Assembly: GCA_013202295.1 (NCBI GenBank)
Contig: JABMRT010000093.1
Location: 1 to 64,000 of the forward strand
Length of the DNA stretch: 64,000 nt
Origin: Candidatus Zhuqueibacterota bacterium
Lineage (GTDB): Bacteria; Zhuqueibacterota; QNDG01; JABMRT01
Direction of reading: 5' to 3'
Shown here piece after piece: positions 1 to 11,766 of this stretch. Position numbers and translations under genes: made by a program. The first letter of the stretch is position 1, and each line of letters starts with the position of its first letter. Under the pieces are notes generated by a model. It made no database searches. It was not told where the DNA came from and saw only the letters and a list, made by a program, of their open reading frames with translations.

Positions 1-755
1 GATTTGAAAACTGCATGACGAGCTCCTTTCGTTATGTGATAAATATGAACGGGATATTCATATTTTACTGATGGAAAGGCACATTTTAAAGTTAAATTAC
101 TGTTTTAATCAATATAGAAATCGTTAACCTCAAATTAATTTTTTTATTACAGGATATGTGCTCACTTAACCCCATTTCAGCCAAAGATGACGCACACCTA
201 TGTGTGCAGAGATGATCAATTCAGAACTGAACATTTTACTAAATTGTCATACATTATACAAAACCCTTGACAAACATGATTTTTTTCTGTAATTTCATCC
301 GGATCAATAAAGACGATGTGCCAACACGGAAATGTATATCAGTAAAATCGTTCCAGCACTAAAAGCTCCAAAAACTCATTAACTGAATATCTATCCTATC
401 CAAAATACATCGTATGAATAGTCATTTGAAATTTGTTGTATCTTTTTTTGTATTGCATCACTACATGTGACAGGTGGCATTTATCTGTCATATAAGAACC
501 ATCTCTGATTCTGACAGAGCGTACATCATTTTGAAAATAACATAATCCACGTCAGAACAGAAAGCGAGGCTCGTAAAAACAAATAAAACACACAGATTGT
601 CACACAGAACAATCCTTCAAACAGTTTTTCAATCCGCAAATCGAGCGGCTTTAATATAACCATTAAAGAAAATTTATAAAAATACGTCAAATAATCAGTC
701 GGCCCTGCAAGGGCAATTTCTGAATTATATGATTATTGAATGAGGAGGCATCTCA

Positions 756-2003
756 ATGCATATTGTCGAATTACAGACAATGAAAATTTCTGAACTTTCC
801 GATCTGGCGCAGGAAATGGATGTGCCAGGATATAGCGGACTTCGAAAACAGGAATTAATTTTTAAAATCCTTGAGACACAGACCGAGAAGGATGGTAACA
901 TCTTCTCCGAAGGGGTACTCGAAATCCTGCCGGATGGGTATGGATTTCTACGCAGCTCGGATACCAACTATCTGCCCGGCCCGGATGACATATATGTGTC
1001 GCCGTCACAGATCAAACGATTCAGTCTGCGCACCGGGGATATTGTTTCAGGACAAATCAGACCGCCAAAAGACAACGAGCGTTTCTTTGCCCTGATCAAG
1101 GTGGAAGCGATCAATTATGAAGATCCGGAAGAGGCAAAATCCAAAATCCTCTTTGACAACCTGACACCTCTTTATCCTGATGAAAAGATCAATCTCGAAA
1201 TCAACTCAAAAGATTACACTACACGCGTCATGGATTTACTCACACCGATTGGCAAGGGCCAACGCGGCCTGATCGTAGCCCAGCCCCGGACCGGTAAAAC
1301 CATTGTTCTTCAAAAGATTGCCAATGCCATCACTAAGAATCATCCGGAATGCAAGTTAATTGTACTGCTGATTGATGAGCGCCCGGAAGAAGTGACGGAC
1401 ATGAAGCGTTCTGTAAAAGCAGAGGTGGTAAGTTCGACTTTTGACGAGCCGGCAGAACGACATGTACAAGTTGCAGATATGGTTCTTGAGAAGGCGAAAC
1501 GTCTCGTGGAGTATGGTCATGATGTCGTAATTCTTCTGGATTCCATCACACGTTTGGCGCGTGCTCACAATACGGTTGTGCCTCATTCCGGTAAAATTCT
1601 CTCCGGTGGTGTGGATTCAAACGCACTGCATCGGCCGAAACGTTTCTTCGGCGCAGCCCGAAATGTCGAAGAAGGTGGTAGTCTGACCATCATGGCCACC
1701 GCCCTGATCGATACGGGCAGCCGCATGGATGAAGTCATCTTCGAAGAGTTTAAGGGTACGGGTAATATGGAATTGCAATTGAACCGGGCGCTCTCTGACA
1801 GGCGTATCTTCCCGGCTATTGATATCAACAAATCCGGCACTCGTAAAGAAGAACTGCTCTTAACAGACAAAGAGCTTAGCCGGATCTGGGTTCTGCGCAA
1901 ACTGTTAAACGAACTCAATATGACCGAAGCCATGGAATTCCTGTTGGAAAAACTGCGCAACACAAGAAACAACAAAGAATTCATCATGTCCATGAATTCA
2001 TAA
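756..2003 (+). CDS. rho: Transcription termination factor Rho
   Basis: RNA-binding N-terminal domain ([16 protein letters not shown]), Walker [37 protein letters not shown] Shine-Dalgarno upstream. Confidence 0.98.
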   Translation: MHIVELQTMKISELSDLAQEMDVPGYSGLRKQELIFKILETQTEKDGNIFSEGVLEILPDGYGFLRSSDTNYLPGPDDIYVSPSQIKRFSLRTGDIVSGQIRPPKDNERFFALIKVEAINYEDPEEAKSKILFDNLTPLYPDEKINLEINSKDYTTRVMDLLTPIGKGQRGLIVAQPRTGKTIVLQKIANAITKNHPECKLIVLLIDERPEEVTDMKRSVKAEVVSSTFDEPAERHVQVADMVLEKAKRLVEYGHDVVILLDSITRLARAHNTVVPHSGKILSGGVDSNALHRPKRFFGAARNVEEGGSLTIMATALIDTGSRMDEVIFEEFKGTGNMELQLNRALSDRRIFPAIDINKSGTRKEELLLTDKELSRIWVLRKLLNELNMTEAMEFLLEKLRNTRNNKEFIMSMNS

Positions 2004-2106
2004 ATGCAATTATAATTAAAATGGATGTGGACTTTTTTCTTGCATTCAATCCATCATTTCATTATATTTTTGATCGCGTTTAGTAATGACGATCGGAGGA
2101 AATAAA

Positions 2107-2346
2107 TTGAAGAACGATATACATCCTGAATATAAAGAAGCGTCAATAGTCTGCGCCTGTGGCAACTCCTTCACAACAAGGACGACTGTGGGTGATGTAC
2201 ATATTGAAATCTGCTCGGCATGCCATCCTTTCTTTACCGGAAAGCAGAAACTGGTGGATACAGCCGGCCGCGTAGAAAAATTCCGACGTAAATATAAACT
2301 GGAAAATAAAGACGCTGCTGAAGAGAAGACTACAAAATCAGAATAG
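2107..2346 (+). CDS. rpmE: 50S ribosomal protein L31 (zinc-binding C+ type); ORF track starts at 2086, but a TTG at 2107 follows GGAGGA
   Basis: [12 protein letters not shown]...[14 protein letters not shown]; CxC and CxxC metal ligands; location after rho. Confidence 0.95.
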   Translation: MKNDIHPEYKEASIVCACGNSFTTRTTVGDVHIEICSACHPFFTGKQKLVDTAGRVEKFRRKYKLENKDAAEEKTTKSE

Positions 2347-2362
2347 CCCCCTTTTCTACAAG

Positions 2363-2406
2363 AAAAGCGGAATACCAGCCTGCGGGACTGTTATTCCGCT
2401 TTTTTC
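2363..2406 (+). terminator. Rho-independent terminator after rpmE
   Basis: 12-bp perfect stem AAAAGCGGAATA / TATTCCGCTTTT followed by T-rich tract. Confidence 0.85.
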
Positions 2407-2426
2407 TTAAATGGAAACCTTGATAC

Positions 2427-3362
2427 ATGACAAAAGAAAATAAAACGATTAAAGTAGGCGGACAGGCAGTCATCGAAGGTGTGATGATGCGATCTCCGGA
2501 GTTTGTTGCTGTTGCGGTACGTAAACCGGATGATCAAATTGTTGTAAAAAAAGACCCTTTTGTGTCGTTAACCAAGAAAGTCCGTATTCTGGGACTGCCG
2601 CTAATTCGCGGCGGTGTGGTTCTGATCGAATCGCTTGTGCTTGGAATTCGCGCGTTAAATTTCTCAAGTGAAGTCGCCATGGCCGAAGTGGAAGACGAAA
2701 AGAAAAAGGACAAACCCAAATCAGACAGCCAAAACAAACTTCTTTTGGCTGGCACTCTGATTATGTCTATGGGGCTGGGATTTGTTCTCTTCTTTTATGT
2801 GCCACTCCTTCTGACTGAATGGACAGGTGTGAAAGACGGTGTGCTCTTTAATTTAATCGACGGCGGCATTCGAATGACTATCTTCCTCCTCTACCTCATA
2901 CTGATCAGTTTATGGAAAGAGATCCAACGCATCTTCGCCTATCACGGCGCGGAACACAAATCCATCTTCGCGTTTGAAGCAGGTCAGCCATTAACCGTTG
3001 GGGATGTAAAGCCATTTACAACACATCATCCGCGTTGCGGTACCAGCTTTCTTCTGGTGGTCATGATGGTTTCAATCCTTGTCTTCATCACACTTGGCCG
3101 GCCCGATCAGATCACGGATCGGTTGATCCGGTTTTTATTCATCCCTGTGATAGGTGGCATTTCATACGAAGTCATTCAGTTTTCAACCAAAAAATGGGGA
3201 CGATGGATTGCTTCTACCCTCACCGCTCCCGGCCTTTGGCTTCAGCGCATCACAACGAAAGAGCCGGATGACAAACAGCTCGAAGTTGCGCTCGTTGCGC
3301 TCAAGGCGTCCCTGGGCATGAAATTAGATCCTTCAGTAGAATTGTGGACCAAAACAGTCTGA
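2427..3362 (+). CDS. DUF1385 family membrane protein (YqhQ-like)
   Basis: VGGQAVIEGVMMRSP motif, AYHGAEHKSIFAFE, HHPRCGTSF, multiple TM segments. Confidence 0.9.
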   Translation: MTKENKTIKVGGQAVIEGVMMRSPEFVAVAVRKPDDQIVVKKDPFVSLTKKVRILGLPLIRGGVVLIESLVLGIRALNFSSEVAMAEVEDEKKKDKPKSDSQNKLLLAGTLIMSMGLGFVLFFYVPLLLTEWTGVKDGVLFNLIDGGIRMTIFLLYLILISLWKEIQRIFAYHGAEHKSIFAFEAGQPLTVGDVKPFTTHHPRCGTSFLLVVMMVSILVFITLGRPDQITDRLIRFLFIPVIGGISYEVIQFSTKKWGRWIASTLTAPGLWLQRITTKEPDDKQLEVALVALKASLGMKLDPSVELWTKTV

Positions 3363-4457
3363 ATGGATTATATGGCTGAAAAAAATCACATGATGGATAA
3401 AATCGAGCGTCTGCTGGCCCAAATCCAGGAGATTGAAAAAGATCTCGAAAATCCGGATATCCTAAAGAACACTCAGGAATTGACGCGTCTTTCTATAGAA
3501 CACAAATCCTTAACACCAGTGGTGCAAAAAGCAAAATTGTATCAGAGCGTGATGGAGCAGATTCAGGAGGCGCGGGAAATTCTGGACTCCGCATCGGAAG
3601 CAGACATGAAAGAACTGGCGCGCGAGGATCTGGAAGAGAATGAATCCCGGCTTGAGGTGTTGGAGCAAGAACTTAAACTCATGCTCATCCCCAAAGATCC
3701 GAATGATTCGAAAAACGCCATTATGGAAATCCGCGCAGGTACAGGCGGTGAAGAAGCCGCGCTTTTCGCTGGCGATCTATACCGGATGTACTCAAAATAT
3801 ATCGAAAAGCAGGGATGGAAAGCAGAGACCCTGAGCTCAAATCCAACCGGTTTGGGTGGATTTAAAGAGGTTACATTCGCTGTATCCGGAGAAATGGCTT
3901 ATGGACGAATGAAATATGAAAGCGGTGTGCATCGCGTGCAGCGCGTGCCTGCAACCGAAACCAGCGGTCGCGTCCACACTTCAGCCGCTTCAGTTGTAGT
4001 TTTGACGGAAGCTGCGGACATGGACATCGAGATCGATCCCAATGATTTGCGCGTGGATGTGTTTCGTTCATCCGGACCGGGTGGACAGAGCGTGAACACG
4101 ACGGATTCGGCCGTGCGCATCACACATCAGCCAACCGGTTTGGTCGTCACCTGTCAGGACGAAAAATCACAGCACAAAAACAAAGCGAAGGCATTCAAAG
4201 TTCTGCGCGCCCGGCTATATGATCTCAAGCAGAAGGCGGAAGAAGAAAAACTTGCCAAGAGCAGGCGGTCCATGATCGGCTCAGGCGATCGCAGCGCGAA
4301 AATTCGAACATACAATTATCCTCAAGGCAGAGTCACAGATCATCGCATTAATTTGACACTCTACCGCCTTCAGGAAATTCTGACTGGCGATCTGGATGAG
4401 ACCATTGAAAAACTTCAAGTGGCTGATAGAAATGAAAGGTTGAAAGCTGAGAAGTGA
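3363..4457 (+). CDS. prfA: Peptide chain release factor 1
   Basis: GGQ motif in [23 protein letters not shown]1-type PAT anticodon-like motif in [17 protein letters not shown]. Confidence 0.97.
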   Translation: MDYMAEKNHMMDKIERLLAQIQEIEKDLENPDILKNTQELTRLSIEHKSLTPVVQKAKLYQSVMEQIQEAREILDSASEADMKELAREDLEENESRLEVLEQELKLMLIPKDPNDSKNAIMEIRAGTGGEEAALFAGDLYRMYSKYIEKQGWKAETLSSNPTGLGGFKEVTFAVSGEMAYGRMKYESGVHRVQRVPATETSGRVHTSAASVVVLTEAADMDIEIDPNDLRVDVFRSSGPGGQSVNTTDSAVRITHQPTGLVVTCQDEKSQHKNKAKAFKVLRARLYDLKQKAEEEKLAKSRRSMIGSGDRSAKIRTYNYPQGRVTDHRINLTLYRLQEILTGDLDETIEKLQVADRNERLKAEK

Positions 4458-4625
4458 GGTTCTGTTTTTTTGTGGACACAAGAACTTCCCTTCTTTCATT
4501 TTAATTGATTGAGGGGCTTTTTTTTGGGTGCGTGGAAAGGCGGATGTGGTTTTCCTTGAATAACAGATGGGGTTTTGGTATATTAACCTGATTGTTTTCA
4601 CAGATTTGATGAGGCAGGTAAAATC

Positions 4626-5315
4626 ATGAAAATTTCATGGAAAAAACAGGGAATTCTTCTGCTCCACATTCTGTTGTGGATGTCGATGACAAGCTGCTCC
4701 GCCGTGTCTCAGCAAGTTGTTGAATCTGAAAGCACCTTACCCTCCGGCCAGAGAAAAGTGGATAATTTCCCCATTCTGCGCATTGGGGACATTCCGGAGC
4801 TGGACGAAGAAAACTGGTCTCTCACCGTGACCGGCACTATTGAGGATTCGGCTACCTTTACCTATAATCAAATTTTGGATCTGGATACTGTCCAGGTCTT
4901 ATCGGACTTTCATTGCGTGACAGGCTGGTCACATCAGAAGAATCGCTGGACCGGTGTGCTGATTCGCACCTTTTTGGAGCAGATCAAGTTGAATGCGGAT
5001 GCTAAATTTCTGTCATTCCTCGCAGCGGACGGGTACAGCACTTCCCTGCCAATCTCGGAATGTTTGAGTGGCGTGGATATGCTCGCATTTCGCTGGGAAG
5101 GCAAACGACTCGACAATAAATTGGGTGGACCCATCCGGGCTGTCATACCGGAGAAATACGGATACAAGAGCGCCATGTGGCTTACAGAAATCCGGGTAAC
5201 TGTAGATGAAGAGCTGGGATATTGGGAAAAACGTGGATATAACAATTCGGCCGATCCAAAGAAGGAAGAACGTATGGATGAACATCCAACCGTGAACTCG
5301 AACGGAGAACATTAA
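4626..5315 (+). CDS. Molybdopterin-dependent oxidoreductase (sulfite oxidase/YedY-like catalytic domain), predicted lipoprotein
   Basis: Lipobox MTSC; LSDFHCVTGWSHQKNRWTGV (Mo-ligand Cys); VIPEKYGYKSAMWLTEI. Confidence 0.85.
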   Translation: MKISWKKQGILLLHILLWMSMTSCSAVSQQVVESESTLPSGQRKVDNFPILRIGDIPELDEENWSLTVTGTIEDSATFTYNQILDLDTVQVLSDFHCVTGWSHQKNRWTGVLIRTFLEQIKLNADAKFLSFLAADGYSTSLPISECLSGVDMLAFRWEGKRLDNKLGGPIRAVIPEKYGYKSAMWLTEIRVTVDEELGYWEKRGYNNSADPKKEERMDEHPTVNSNGEH

Positions 5316-5345
5316 AATGATCTCCAAACGGATGGGAGATATCAA

Positions 5346-6632
5346 ATGAACGAGAATGTCGCGAGTGTGATCATGGCAGGAGGCGCGGGTTCGCGTCTTT
5401 GGCCACTGACTGAAAATCGGGCGAAACCAGCTGTACCCATCGCGGGTAAATTCAGGCTGATCGACATTCCGATCAGCAATTGTATCAATTCGGGCATTCG
5501 AAAAATGTTCGTGCTTACCCAGTTCAATTCCGTCTCATTAAACCGGCACATCACGCACACTTACTTTTTTGCTCCCTTTTCGGAAGGATTTGTTCAGATC
5601 CTTGCCGCTCAGCAAACTCCTGACAGTAAAAACTGGTATCAGGGCACTGCGGATTCAGTCCGTCAGATGTTTCGTTATTTCAATGCCAAGACCTACGATT
5701 ATCACTTGATCCTCGCAGGCGATCATCTCTATTCGATGGATTACAGCAAGCTCATTGAGTTTCACAAGGAAAAAGGCGCCGATATCACAGTCGGCGTACT
5801 GCCTGTCGTTAAGGAACAGGCATCGGGATTTGGAATCCTGAAGATGAATGACAAATCGATCATCACGGATTTCATCGAAAAGCCGAAAGAGGACAAAGAG
5901 CTTGACCCCTATCACGCGCCGCCGGACTGGATGCGAAAGTTGGGATTCGATCCGGATGAAACCCCCTTTATCGGATCCATGGGTATTTATGTTTTCAACC
6001 GCAAAGTATTGGAAGATGTGCTGACTGAATGTGAACATGAAGATTTCGGCAAGGGTGTCATCCCCTATGCGATTCGCCATAAAAAAGTATTTGGATATTT
6101 GTTCGACGGCTATTGGGAAGACATCGGAACCATTGGATCCTTTTTTCAAACCATGATGGACCTGGTCAGCCCCATGCCGAAATTTAATTTTTACGAGAGC
6201 AAGCGTCCGATCTATACTCGGCCGCGTTACCTGCCCGGCGCCAAAGTGGCGGGATGCCATATCTGCCGATCCATCATCAATGAAGGGGCCATCCTGGAAG
6301 AATCCTTTATCGAGGATTCCATGATCGGTATTCGAGGGCGGATTCACACGGGTGCGAAAGTACTTCACTCTGTGGTCATGGGCGCGGATTATTATGAAAC
6401 CGCGGAGGATCTGGAAGAGAATCTGGTGCTCGGACGGCCCGCTGTGGGGATTGGAAAAGACAGTGTGATCGAGAGAGCTATTATTGACAAAAACGCACGG
6501 CTGGGCGATGGTGTACAGATTCTTGACAGGAATCGTGCGGAGGAAGTCCGGGAATCGAACTATGTCATCCGGGACGGCATTGTAATCATTCCGAAGAATG
6601 CAATCATTCCGGCTGGCACAATCATAGGATAA
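5346..6632 (+). CDS. glgC: Glucose-1-phosphate adenylyltransferase
   Basis: [43 protein letters not shown]; left-handed beta-helix C-terminus. Confidence 0.95.
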   Translation: MNENVASVIMAGGAGSRLWPLTENRAKPAVPIAGKFRLIDIPISNCINSGIRKMFVLTQFNSVSLNRHITHTYFFAPFSEGFVQILAAQQTPDSKNWYQGTADSVRQMFRYFNAKTYDYHLILAGDHLYSMDYSKLIEFHKEKGADITVGVLPVVKEQASGFGILKMNDKSIITDFIEKPKEDKELDPYHAPPDWMRKLGFDPDETPFIGSMGIYVFNRKVLEDVLTECEHEDFGKGVIPYAIRHKKVFGYLFDGYWEDIGTIGSFFQTMMDLVSPMPKFNFYESKRPIYTRPRYLPGAKVAGCHICRSIINEGAILEESFIEDSMIGIRGRIHTGAKVLHSVVMGADYYETAEDLEENLVLGRPAVGIGKDSVIERAIIDKNARLGDGVQILDRNRAEEVRESNYVIRDGIVIIPKNAIIPAGTIIG

Positions 6633-6637
6633 AATAA

Positions 6638-7759
6638 ATGCGAGCAGTTTTGCTACTCGAAGATGGAACCTTGTTTGAAGGCGATGGATTCGGAGCAAAA
6701 ACCACAGCGATTGGTGAAGTAGTTTTCAATACCGGTATGACCGGATATCAGGAGATTCTCACCGATCCTTCCTATAAAGGTCAGATTGTCACCATGACCT
6801 ATCCACATATTGGCAATTACGGGATCAATGCAGAAGACATGGAATCTCTCAAACCCCACGTGGAAGGATATGTGGTCAGAGAGCTTTGCCGTGCGCCGAG
6901 TAATTACCGATCTACCGGTTCGCTGAATGATTATCTCAAAGAACACAACATCCCGGGAATAGAGCAGATTGACACAAGGATGCTCACTCGGCATATCCGG
7001 TCTAAAGGAAGTATGATGGGTGTTCTGTGTGCTGAGGATCGCAAGCTGGAAGATCTGAAAGTTGAACTGGCAGCCCATCCTCAGATTGAGGGACGCGATC
7101 TCGTACAATACGTGACTGTGGAAGAACAGCAGGTTTGGGAAGTCTCCACACCCCAGAACTGGTATTATGAAAATCTGACGGACGAAGCGCAATCCACCCA
7201 TCACGTAGTGGCCTACGATTTTGGAATCAAGCACAATATCCTGCGCCTACTCACTTCATTTGGAATGAAAGTCACGGTCGTAACCGCTTCTACTCCGGCT
7301 GAAAGGGTAATGGAAATGCAGCCGGATGGGGTGTTTCTCTCGAACGGCCCTGGCGATCCCACAGCAGTGGATTATGCGGTTCGGAATGTGAAGGAACTGA
7401 TCGGAAAGGTTCCTATATTCGGGATTTGCCTCGGCCATCAGATTTTAGGATTGGCTATCGGCGCGAAAACCTATAAACTGAAATTCGGACACCATGGCTG
7501 CAATCATCCTGTGAAGCGGTTGGAGACCGGAGAAATTGAAATCACCTCGCAGAACCATAACTTTGCAGTTGATCCGGATTCACTCAAAGGCACTGGCATG
7601 GAAATCACACATGTCAATTTGAATGATAAAACCATTGAAGGTGTCCGGCATAAGGAACTGCCGATCTTCTCCGTGCAATGTCACCCCGAAGCCAGCCCCG
7701 GCCCCCATGATTCGCTGTATCTTTTTAGGACGTTTAAGAAAATGATGCAGAATGCATAA
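6638..7759 (+). CDS. carA: Carbamoyl-phosphate synthase small subunit
   Basis: [20 protein letters not shown]; class I glutaminase triad GICLGHQ...SVQCHPE. Confidence 0.97.
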   Translation: MRAVLLLEDGTLFEGDGFGAKTTAIGEVVFNTGMTGYQEILTDPSYKGQIVTMTYPHIGNYGINAEDMESLKPHVEGYVVRELCRAPSNYRSTGSLNDYLKEHNIPGIEQIDTRMLTRHIRSKGSMMGVLCAEDRKLEDLKVELAAHPQIEGRDLVQYVTVEEQQVWEVSTPQNWYYENLTDEAQSTHHVVAYDFGIKHNILRLLTSFGMKVTVVTASTPAERVMEMQPDGVFLSNGPGDPTAVDYAVRNVKELIGKVPIFGICLGHQILGLAIGAKTYKLKFGHHGCNHPVKRLETGEIEITSQNHNFAVDPDSLKGTGMEITHVNLNDKTIEGVRHKELPIFSVQCHPEASPGPHDSLYLFRTFKKMMQNA

Positions 7760-7843
7760 TATGGTGTGGTGTGGTGTGGAATGGAATCGCCTTTTCGAGC
7801 ATACATTGATGTTCACTAGCATCGTTATGCAGAAGAGGGGCTT

Positions 7844-7871
7844 ACTTTCCGGATTCTTTTCCCCGGAAAGT
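7844..7871. repeat. Inverted repeat/hairpin between carA and carB
   Basis: ACTTTCCGG-(10 nt)-CCGGAAAGT, perfect 9-bp arms. Confidence 0.7.
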
Positions 7872-7990
7872 CCAGGTGGTCGGGAAGTGTGGATTGAACG
7901 TTTCATTATGTGTAAGAACATAAATGATCGGGCGCTTCCGAAAAGGCATGTTTTTTTTGTCTTCTACAAGAGGGGATATTAAAAATTGAT

Positions 7991-8033
7991 CCCGCAAAGC
8001 GGGAGTACTTTTATTTGCGCCAAAGAAAAGTAC
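7991..8033. repeat. Double hairpin between carA and carB
   Basis: CCCGC-AAA-GCGGG followed by GTACTTTT-(13 nt)-AAAAGTAC, both perfect. Confidence 0.75.
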
Positions 8034-8089
8034 ATCATTTATGTTCAATAATAAAGATTGTCAACCATATAAATTAATAAACGGATACT

Positions 8090-11000
8090 ATGCCCAAACG
8101 TACCGACATTAAAAAAATTATAATTATAGGATCAGGCCCTATTGTGATTGGTCAGGCCTGCGAATTCGACTACTCCGGCACACAGGCCATGAAGGCCCTG
8201 AAGAAACTGGGATACACGACCATTCTAGTGAATTCCAATCCCGCAACCATTATGACCGATCCGGAACTGTCGGACAGAACCTATGTCGAGCCCCTCACAG
8301 TCGATACCGTGGAAAAGATTATCCGGAAAGAAAAACCGGATGCATTGCTCCCCACCATGGGCGGTCAAACTGCTTTGAATATCACGGTGGGGTTGGCCAA
8401 ATCCGGATTCCTCAAGGAACAGGGAGTGATACTAATCGGAGCACAGCTTGAAGCGATTCAAAAGGCTGAGGATCGCGAACTCTTCAAGGATGCGATGATC
8501 AAGATCGGACTGGATTTGCCCAAGGGCGGGTTTGCACACACAGTAGATGAGGCAATGGATCTGGTGAAGTTGGTGGGCTTTCCCGCTATAATTCGCCCTG
8601 CGTATACACTCGGAGGCACGGGCGGCAGCATTGCTTATAATGTTGAGGAATATCGCGAACAAATCCGCTGGGGTCTTGACTGCAGTCCGATCGGTGAAGT
8701 ACTCATCGAAGAGTCGATTATCGGATGGAAAGAATTCGAACTCGAAGTCATGCGCGATCTGAAGGACAATGTGGTCATTATTTGTTCCATCGAGAATCTG
8801 GACGCGATGGGAGTTCATACCGGGGATTCAATCACCGTCGCACCGATCCAGACGCTGACAGATCGTGAATATCAGCTCATGCGGGATGCATCGGTAGCAA
8901 TTATCCGTGAAATTGGCGTGGAAACGGGTGGATCCAACATTCAATTCGGTGTGGATCCAAAGACGGGCAGGATGGTCGTGATTGAGATGAATCCGCGTGT
9001 GTCGCGCAGCTCAGCACTCGCCTCCAAAGCCACGGGATTCCCTATCGCAAAGATCGCTGCGCAACTGGCTGTGGGATTGACGCTGGATGAGATTATGAAT
9101 GACATCACAGGTAAAACCCCGGCGTCATTCGAACCCACCATCGATTATGTGGTATGTAAAATACCGCGTTGGAACTTTGAAAAATTCCCCCAAACAAAAC
9201 CCCTTCTCGGCACGCAGATGAAATCCGTGGGCGAAACCATGGCCATCGGACGCACTTTTAAGGAAGCCTTTCAAAAAGGTCTTCGTTCATTGGAGAACGA
9301 TGTCTATGGATTGGAATTTGATCGCGAAGTGACTCAGGGGGAGATGGAGGAAAATCTAAAGTTTCCAACCGATCAGCGCATCTTTTACCTTGCCGAAGCC
9401 ATGCGGCGCGGCATGATGCTGGAGAAGCTCTATAAACTGACCGGGATTGATCCATGGTTTTTGAGTCAAATTCAATCCATCATTGATGAGGAAGATCAAA
9501 TCCGCAAAAACGGTTTGAAAGCAAAAGGCGCACTATTGCGTGCTAAAAGGTCCGGTTTCTCAGACAATCGGCTTGCGGATTTAACGTTCACAACGGCGTC
9601 GGAAATCAGATCAATGCGACAAGATCAAAACTTAAAGCCGGTTTATAAAATCGTGGATACTTGCGCGGCGGAATTTGAATCGGAAACGTCGTATCTTTAC
9701 GGTACCTACGAGCAGGAAAATGAAGCCCGCAGTTCGGACCGGCCCAAAATTATTATTCTCGGCAGCGGCCCCAATCGGATCGGTCAGGGCATTGAATTCG
9801 ACTATTGCTGTGTACATGCGGTCATGGCCCTGCGCGAAGAGGGCTTCGAAACCATCATGATCAACAACAATCCTGAGACGGTTTCTACGGATTATGACAC
9901 CGCGGATAAGTTGTACTTCGAGCCCCTCACGTTTGAGGATGTGCTGCATGTCGTGGAATTTGAAAAGCCCCTGGGTGTGATTGTCCAGTTTGGAGGCCAG
10001 ACCCCGCTCAAACTGTCCAAACCATTGGAAGCGGCCGGCGTACCAATTCTGGGAACGTCACCGGAATCCATTGATCTTGCCGAAGACCGTGAACGGTTCG
10101 GTGCCCTGATTAAAAGCATGCCCATCAAGATACCTGATTGGGGTACCGCTTTCACTTTTGAAGAGGCCAAGAAAACCGCGGACCGCATCGGTTACCCCGT
10201 ACTCGTGCGCCCCTCTTATGTACTCGGCGGACGGGCCATGGAAATCGTATATGATGAGAAATCGCTGGAACGGTACATCGCTGAAGCGGCCTCCGTCTCG
10301 CCCGATCATCCGATCCTGGTGGACAAATTTCTTGAGGATACCTTCGAATTTGATGTGGACGCCATCTGCGATGGCACAGACACTCTAATCTGCGGATTCA
10401 TGCAGCATATTGAAGAAGCCGGAATTCACTCTGGGGACAGCTCTTGCGTGCTCCCGCCCTACATGATCAGCGATGAGGATTATAAATCCATTTGCGATCA
10501 GACTATTTTGCTCGCGGAGACGCTGGACGTCAAGGGTCTGATCAATGTGCAATTCGCCATGCAAGGTGGTCAGATTTATGTACTGGAAGTCAATCCCAGA
10601 GCGTCACGAACCGTACCATTCGTAAGTAAGGCAACTGGAGTGCCCTGGGCCAAGATCGCTGCCAAGGTGATAGCAGGTAAGAAATTAAAGGAATTTGACA
10701 ACCTCTCTTTGGACATGAAAAACCGTGTGGCCGTTAAATCACCCGTCTTCCCATTTATCAAATTCCCAAATGTGCAAACCTATCTCGGACCTGAGATGCG
10801 ATCCACCGGTGAGGTCATGGGCCTGGACAACGATTTCGGGGGCGCGTTTGCCAAGGCCATTATCGCGACCGGGCATACCCTGCCAATTGAAGGGAATGTC
10901 TTCATCAGCGTAAACAACAATGACAAGGATAGGGCCATTCCCATTGCCCGGCAGCTATATGAGATGGGATTCGGCATTGTGGCCACTTCAGGCACAAAGC

Positions 11001-11278
11001 AGGCTTTTCGAAAAGCAGGAATTCCATGCAAGGAAATCTATAAGGTGGATCAGGGCCGTCCGAATTCAGTGGACATGATTATCAATAAAGAAATCCATCT
11101 GATTGTCAATACACCTCTGGGCAAAGTCTCACGATTTGATGAGTATAATATCGGACGAGTGGCTCTTGCGCATCAGATTCCCTGCCTGACCACACTATCA
11201 GCAGCCTGGGCCGCAGTGAACGCCATTCGATCTCTGCAATCAGGCGAATTGTCCGTCATCGCCTTACAGGATAAATAA
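8090..11278 (+). CDS. carB: Carbamoyl-phosphate synthase large subunit
   Basis: [26 protein letters not shown]; duplicated ATP-grasp halves; C-terminal MGS-like domain. Confidence 0.98.
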   Translation: MPKRTDIKKIIIIGSGPIVIGQACEFDYSGTQAMKALKKLGYTTILVNSNPATIMTDPELSDRTYVEPLTVDTVEKIIRKEKPDALLPTMGGQTALNITVGLAKSGFLKEQGVILIGAQLEAIQKAEDRELFKDAMIKIGLDLPKGGFAHTVDEAMDLVKLVGFPAIIRPAYTLGGTGGSIAYNVEEYREQIRWGLDCSPIGEVLIEESIIGWKEFELEVMRDLKDNVVIICSIENLDAMGVHTGDSITVAPIQTLTDREYQLMRDASVAIIREIGVETGGSNIQFGVDPKTGRMVVIEMNPRVSRSSALASKATGFPIAKIAAQLAVGLTLDEIMNDITGKTPASFEPTIDYVVCKIPRWNFEKFPQTKPLLGTQMKSVGETMAIGRTFKEAFQKGLRSLENDVYGLEFDREVTQGEMEENLKFPTDQRIFYLAEAMRRGMMLEKLYKLTGIDPWFLSQIQSIIDEEDQIRKNGLKAKGALLRAKRSGFSDNRLADLTFTTASEIRSMRQDQNLKPVYKIVDTCAAEFESETSYLYGTYEQENEARSSDRPKIIILGSGPNRIGQGIEFDYCCVHAVMALREEGFETIMINNNPETVSTDYDTADKLYFEPLTFEDVLHVVEFEKPLGVIVQFGGQTPLKLSKPLEAAGVPILGTSPESIDLAEDRERFGALIKSMPIKIPDWGTAFTFEEAKKTADRIGYPVLVRPSYVLGGRAMEIVYDEKSLERYIAEAASVSPDHPILVDKFLEDTFEFDVDAICDGTDTLICGFMQHIEEAGIHSGDSSCVLPPYMISDEDYKSICDQTILLAETLDVKGLINVQFAMQGGQIYVLEVNPRASRTVPFVSKATGVPWAKIAAKVIAGKKLKEFDNLSLDMKNRVAVKSPVFPFIKFPNVQTYLGPEMRSTGEVMGLDNDFGGAFAKAIIATGHTLPIEGNVFISVNNNDKDRAIPIARQLYEMGFGIVATSGTKQAFRKAGIPCKEIYKVDQGRPNSVDMIINKEIHLIVNTPLGKVSRFDEYNIGRVALAHQIPCLTTLSAAWAAVNAIRSLQSGELSVIALQDK

Positions 11279-11285
11279 CGTTTAT

Positions 11286-11322
11286 ACCTCCGGGAAGAGT
11301 GAATTCTCCCTGAGGTTTTTTT
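11286..11322 (+). terminator. Rho-independent terminator after carB
   Basis: ACCTCCGGGA...TCCCTGAGGT hairpin followed by TTTTTT. Confidence 0.8.
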
Positions 11323-11372
11323 AGGCTCTATACTGTTTTGAGAGGGGAGACCTAATCAACAAATATAAATTC

Positions 11373-11634
11373 GCCACGGATTTTCACGGATGCAAACCGA
11401 TTTCAAATGATGAGACGCTTGCACTCAATTTTTCCTTTTTCCGGAACTGGTGAACAGTCCGACTGTCAGTCAAGTCGTTTTCAATGCGACTAACAATTGG
11501 AGCGCATCTTTCGAATTGTGCTTTATCAACACTTCCAGTTCAATAATATAACCTTGAAAAACGGATCAGATCATAATGGCTATTTTTTTCACTCATTTCA
11601 TTTTATCCGTGCTTCATCCGTGTTTATCTGTGGC
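11373..11634 (+). repeat. MITE-like non-coding repeat, copy A
   Basis: Starts GCCACGGATTTTCACGGATG, ends CATCCGTGTTTATCTGTGGC (imperfect terminal inverted repeats); aligned by eye with 27059..27323 and the complement of 18972..19171. Confidence 0.8.
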
Positions 11635-11766
11635 CCTTTTATTAAATGTGGCCCTTTTATTAAATGGATTTTCCAATCCGGCATGATCATTTTCTTCTTT
11701 GAATCCTCTCATTTTTTTCAGTATCTTAAGAGTTGTTAAAATTAATTTTGATGAATCGGGAGCTTT

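Noticed and set aside
5655-6698. 347-aa antisense ORF over glgC
   Set aside because: Fully overlaps a confidently assigned glgC; no recognisable domain; typical codon-bias shadow ORF.
7752-7982. 76-aa ORF in the carA-carB spacer
   Set aside because: Spans a microsatellite and a hairpin; overlaps the carA stop; no domain.
11497-11739. 80-aa ORF in repeat copy A (and 64-aa ORF 27309..27503 at copy B)
   Set aside because: Not conserved between the repeat copies; low-complexity Phe/Ser-rich translation.
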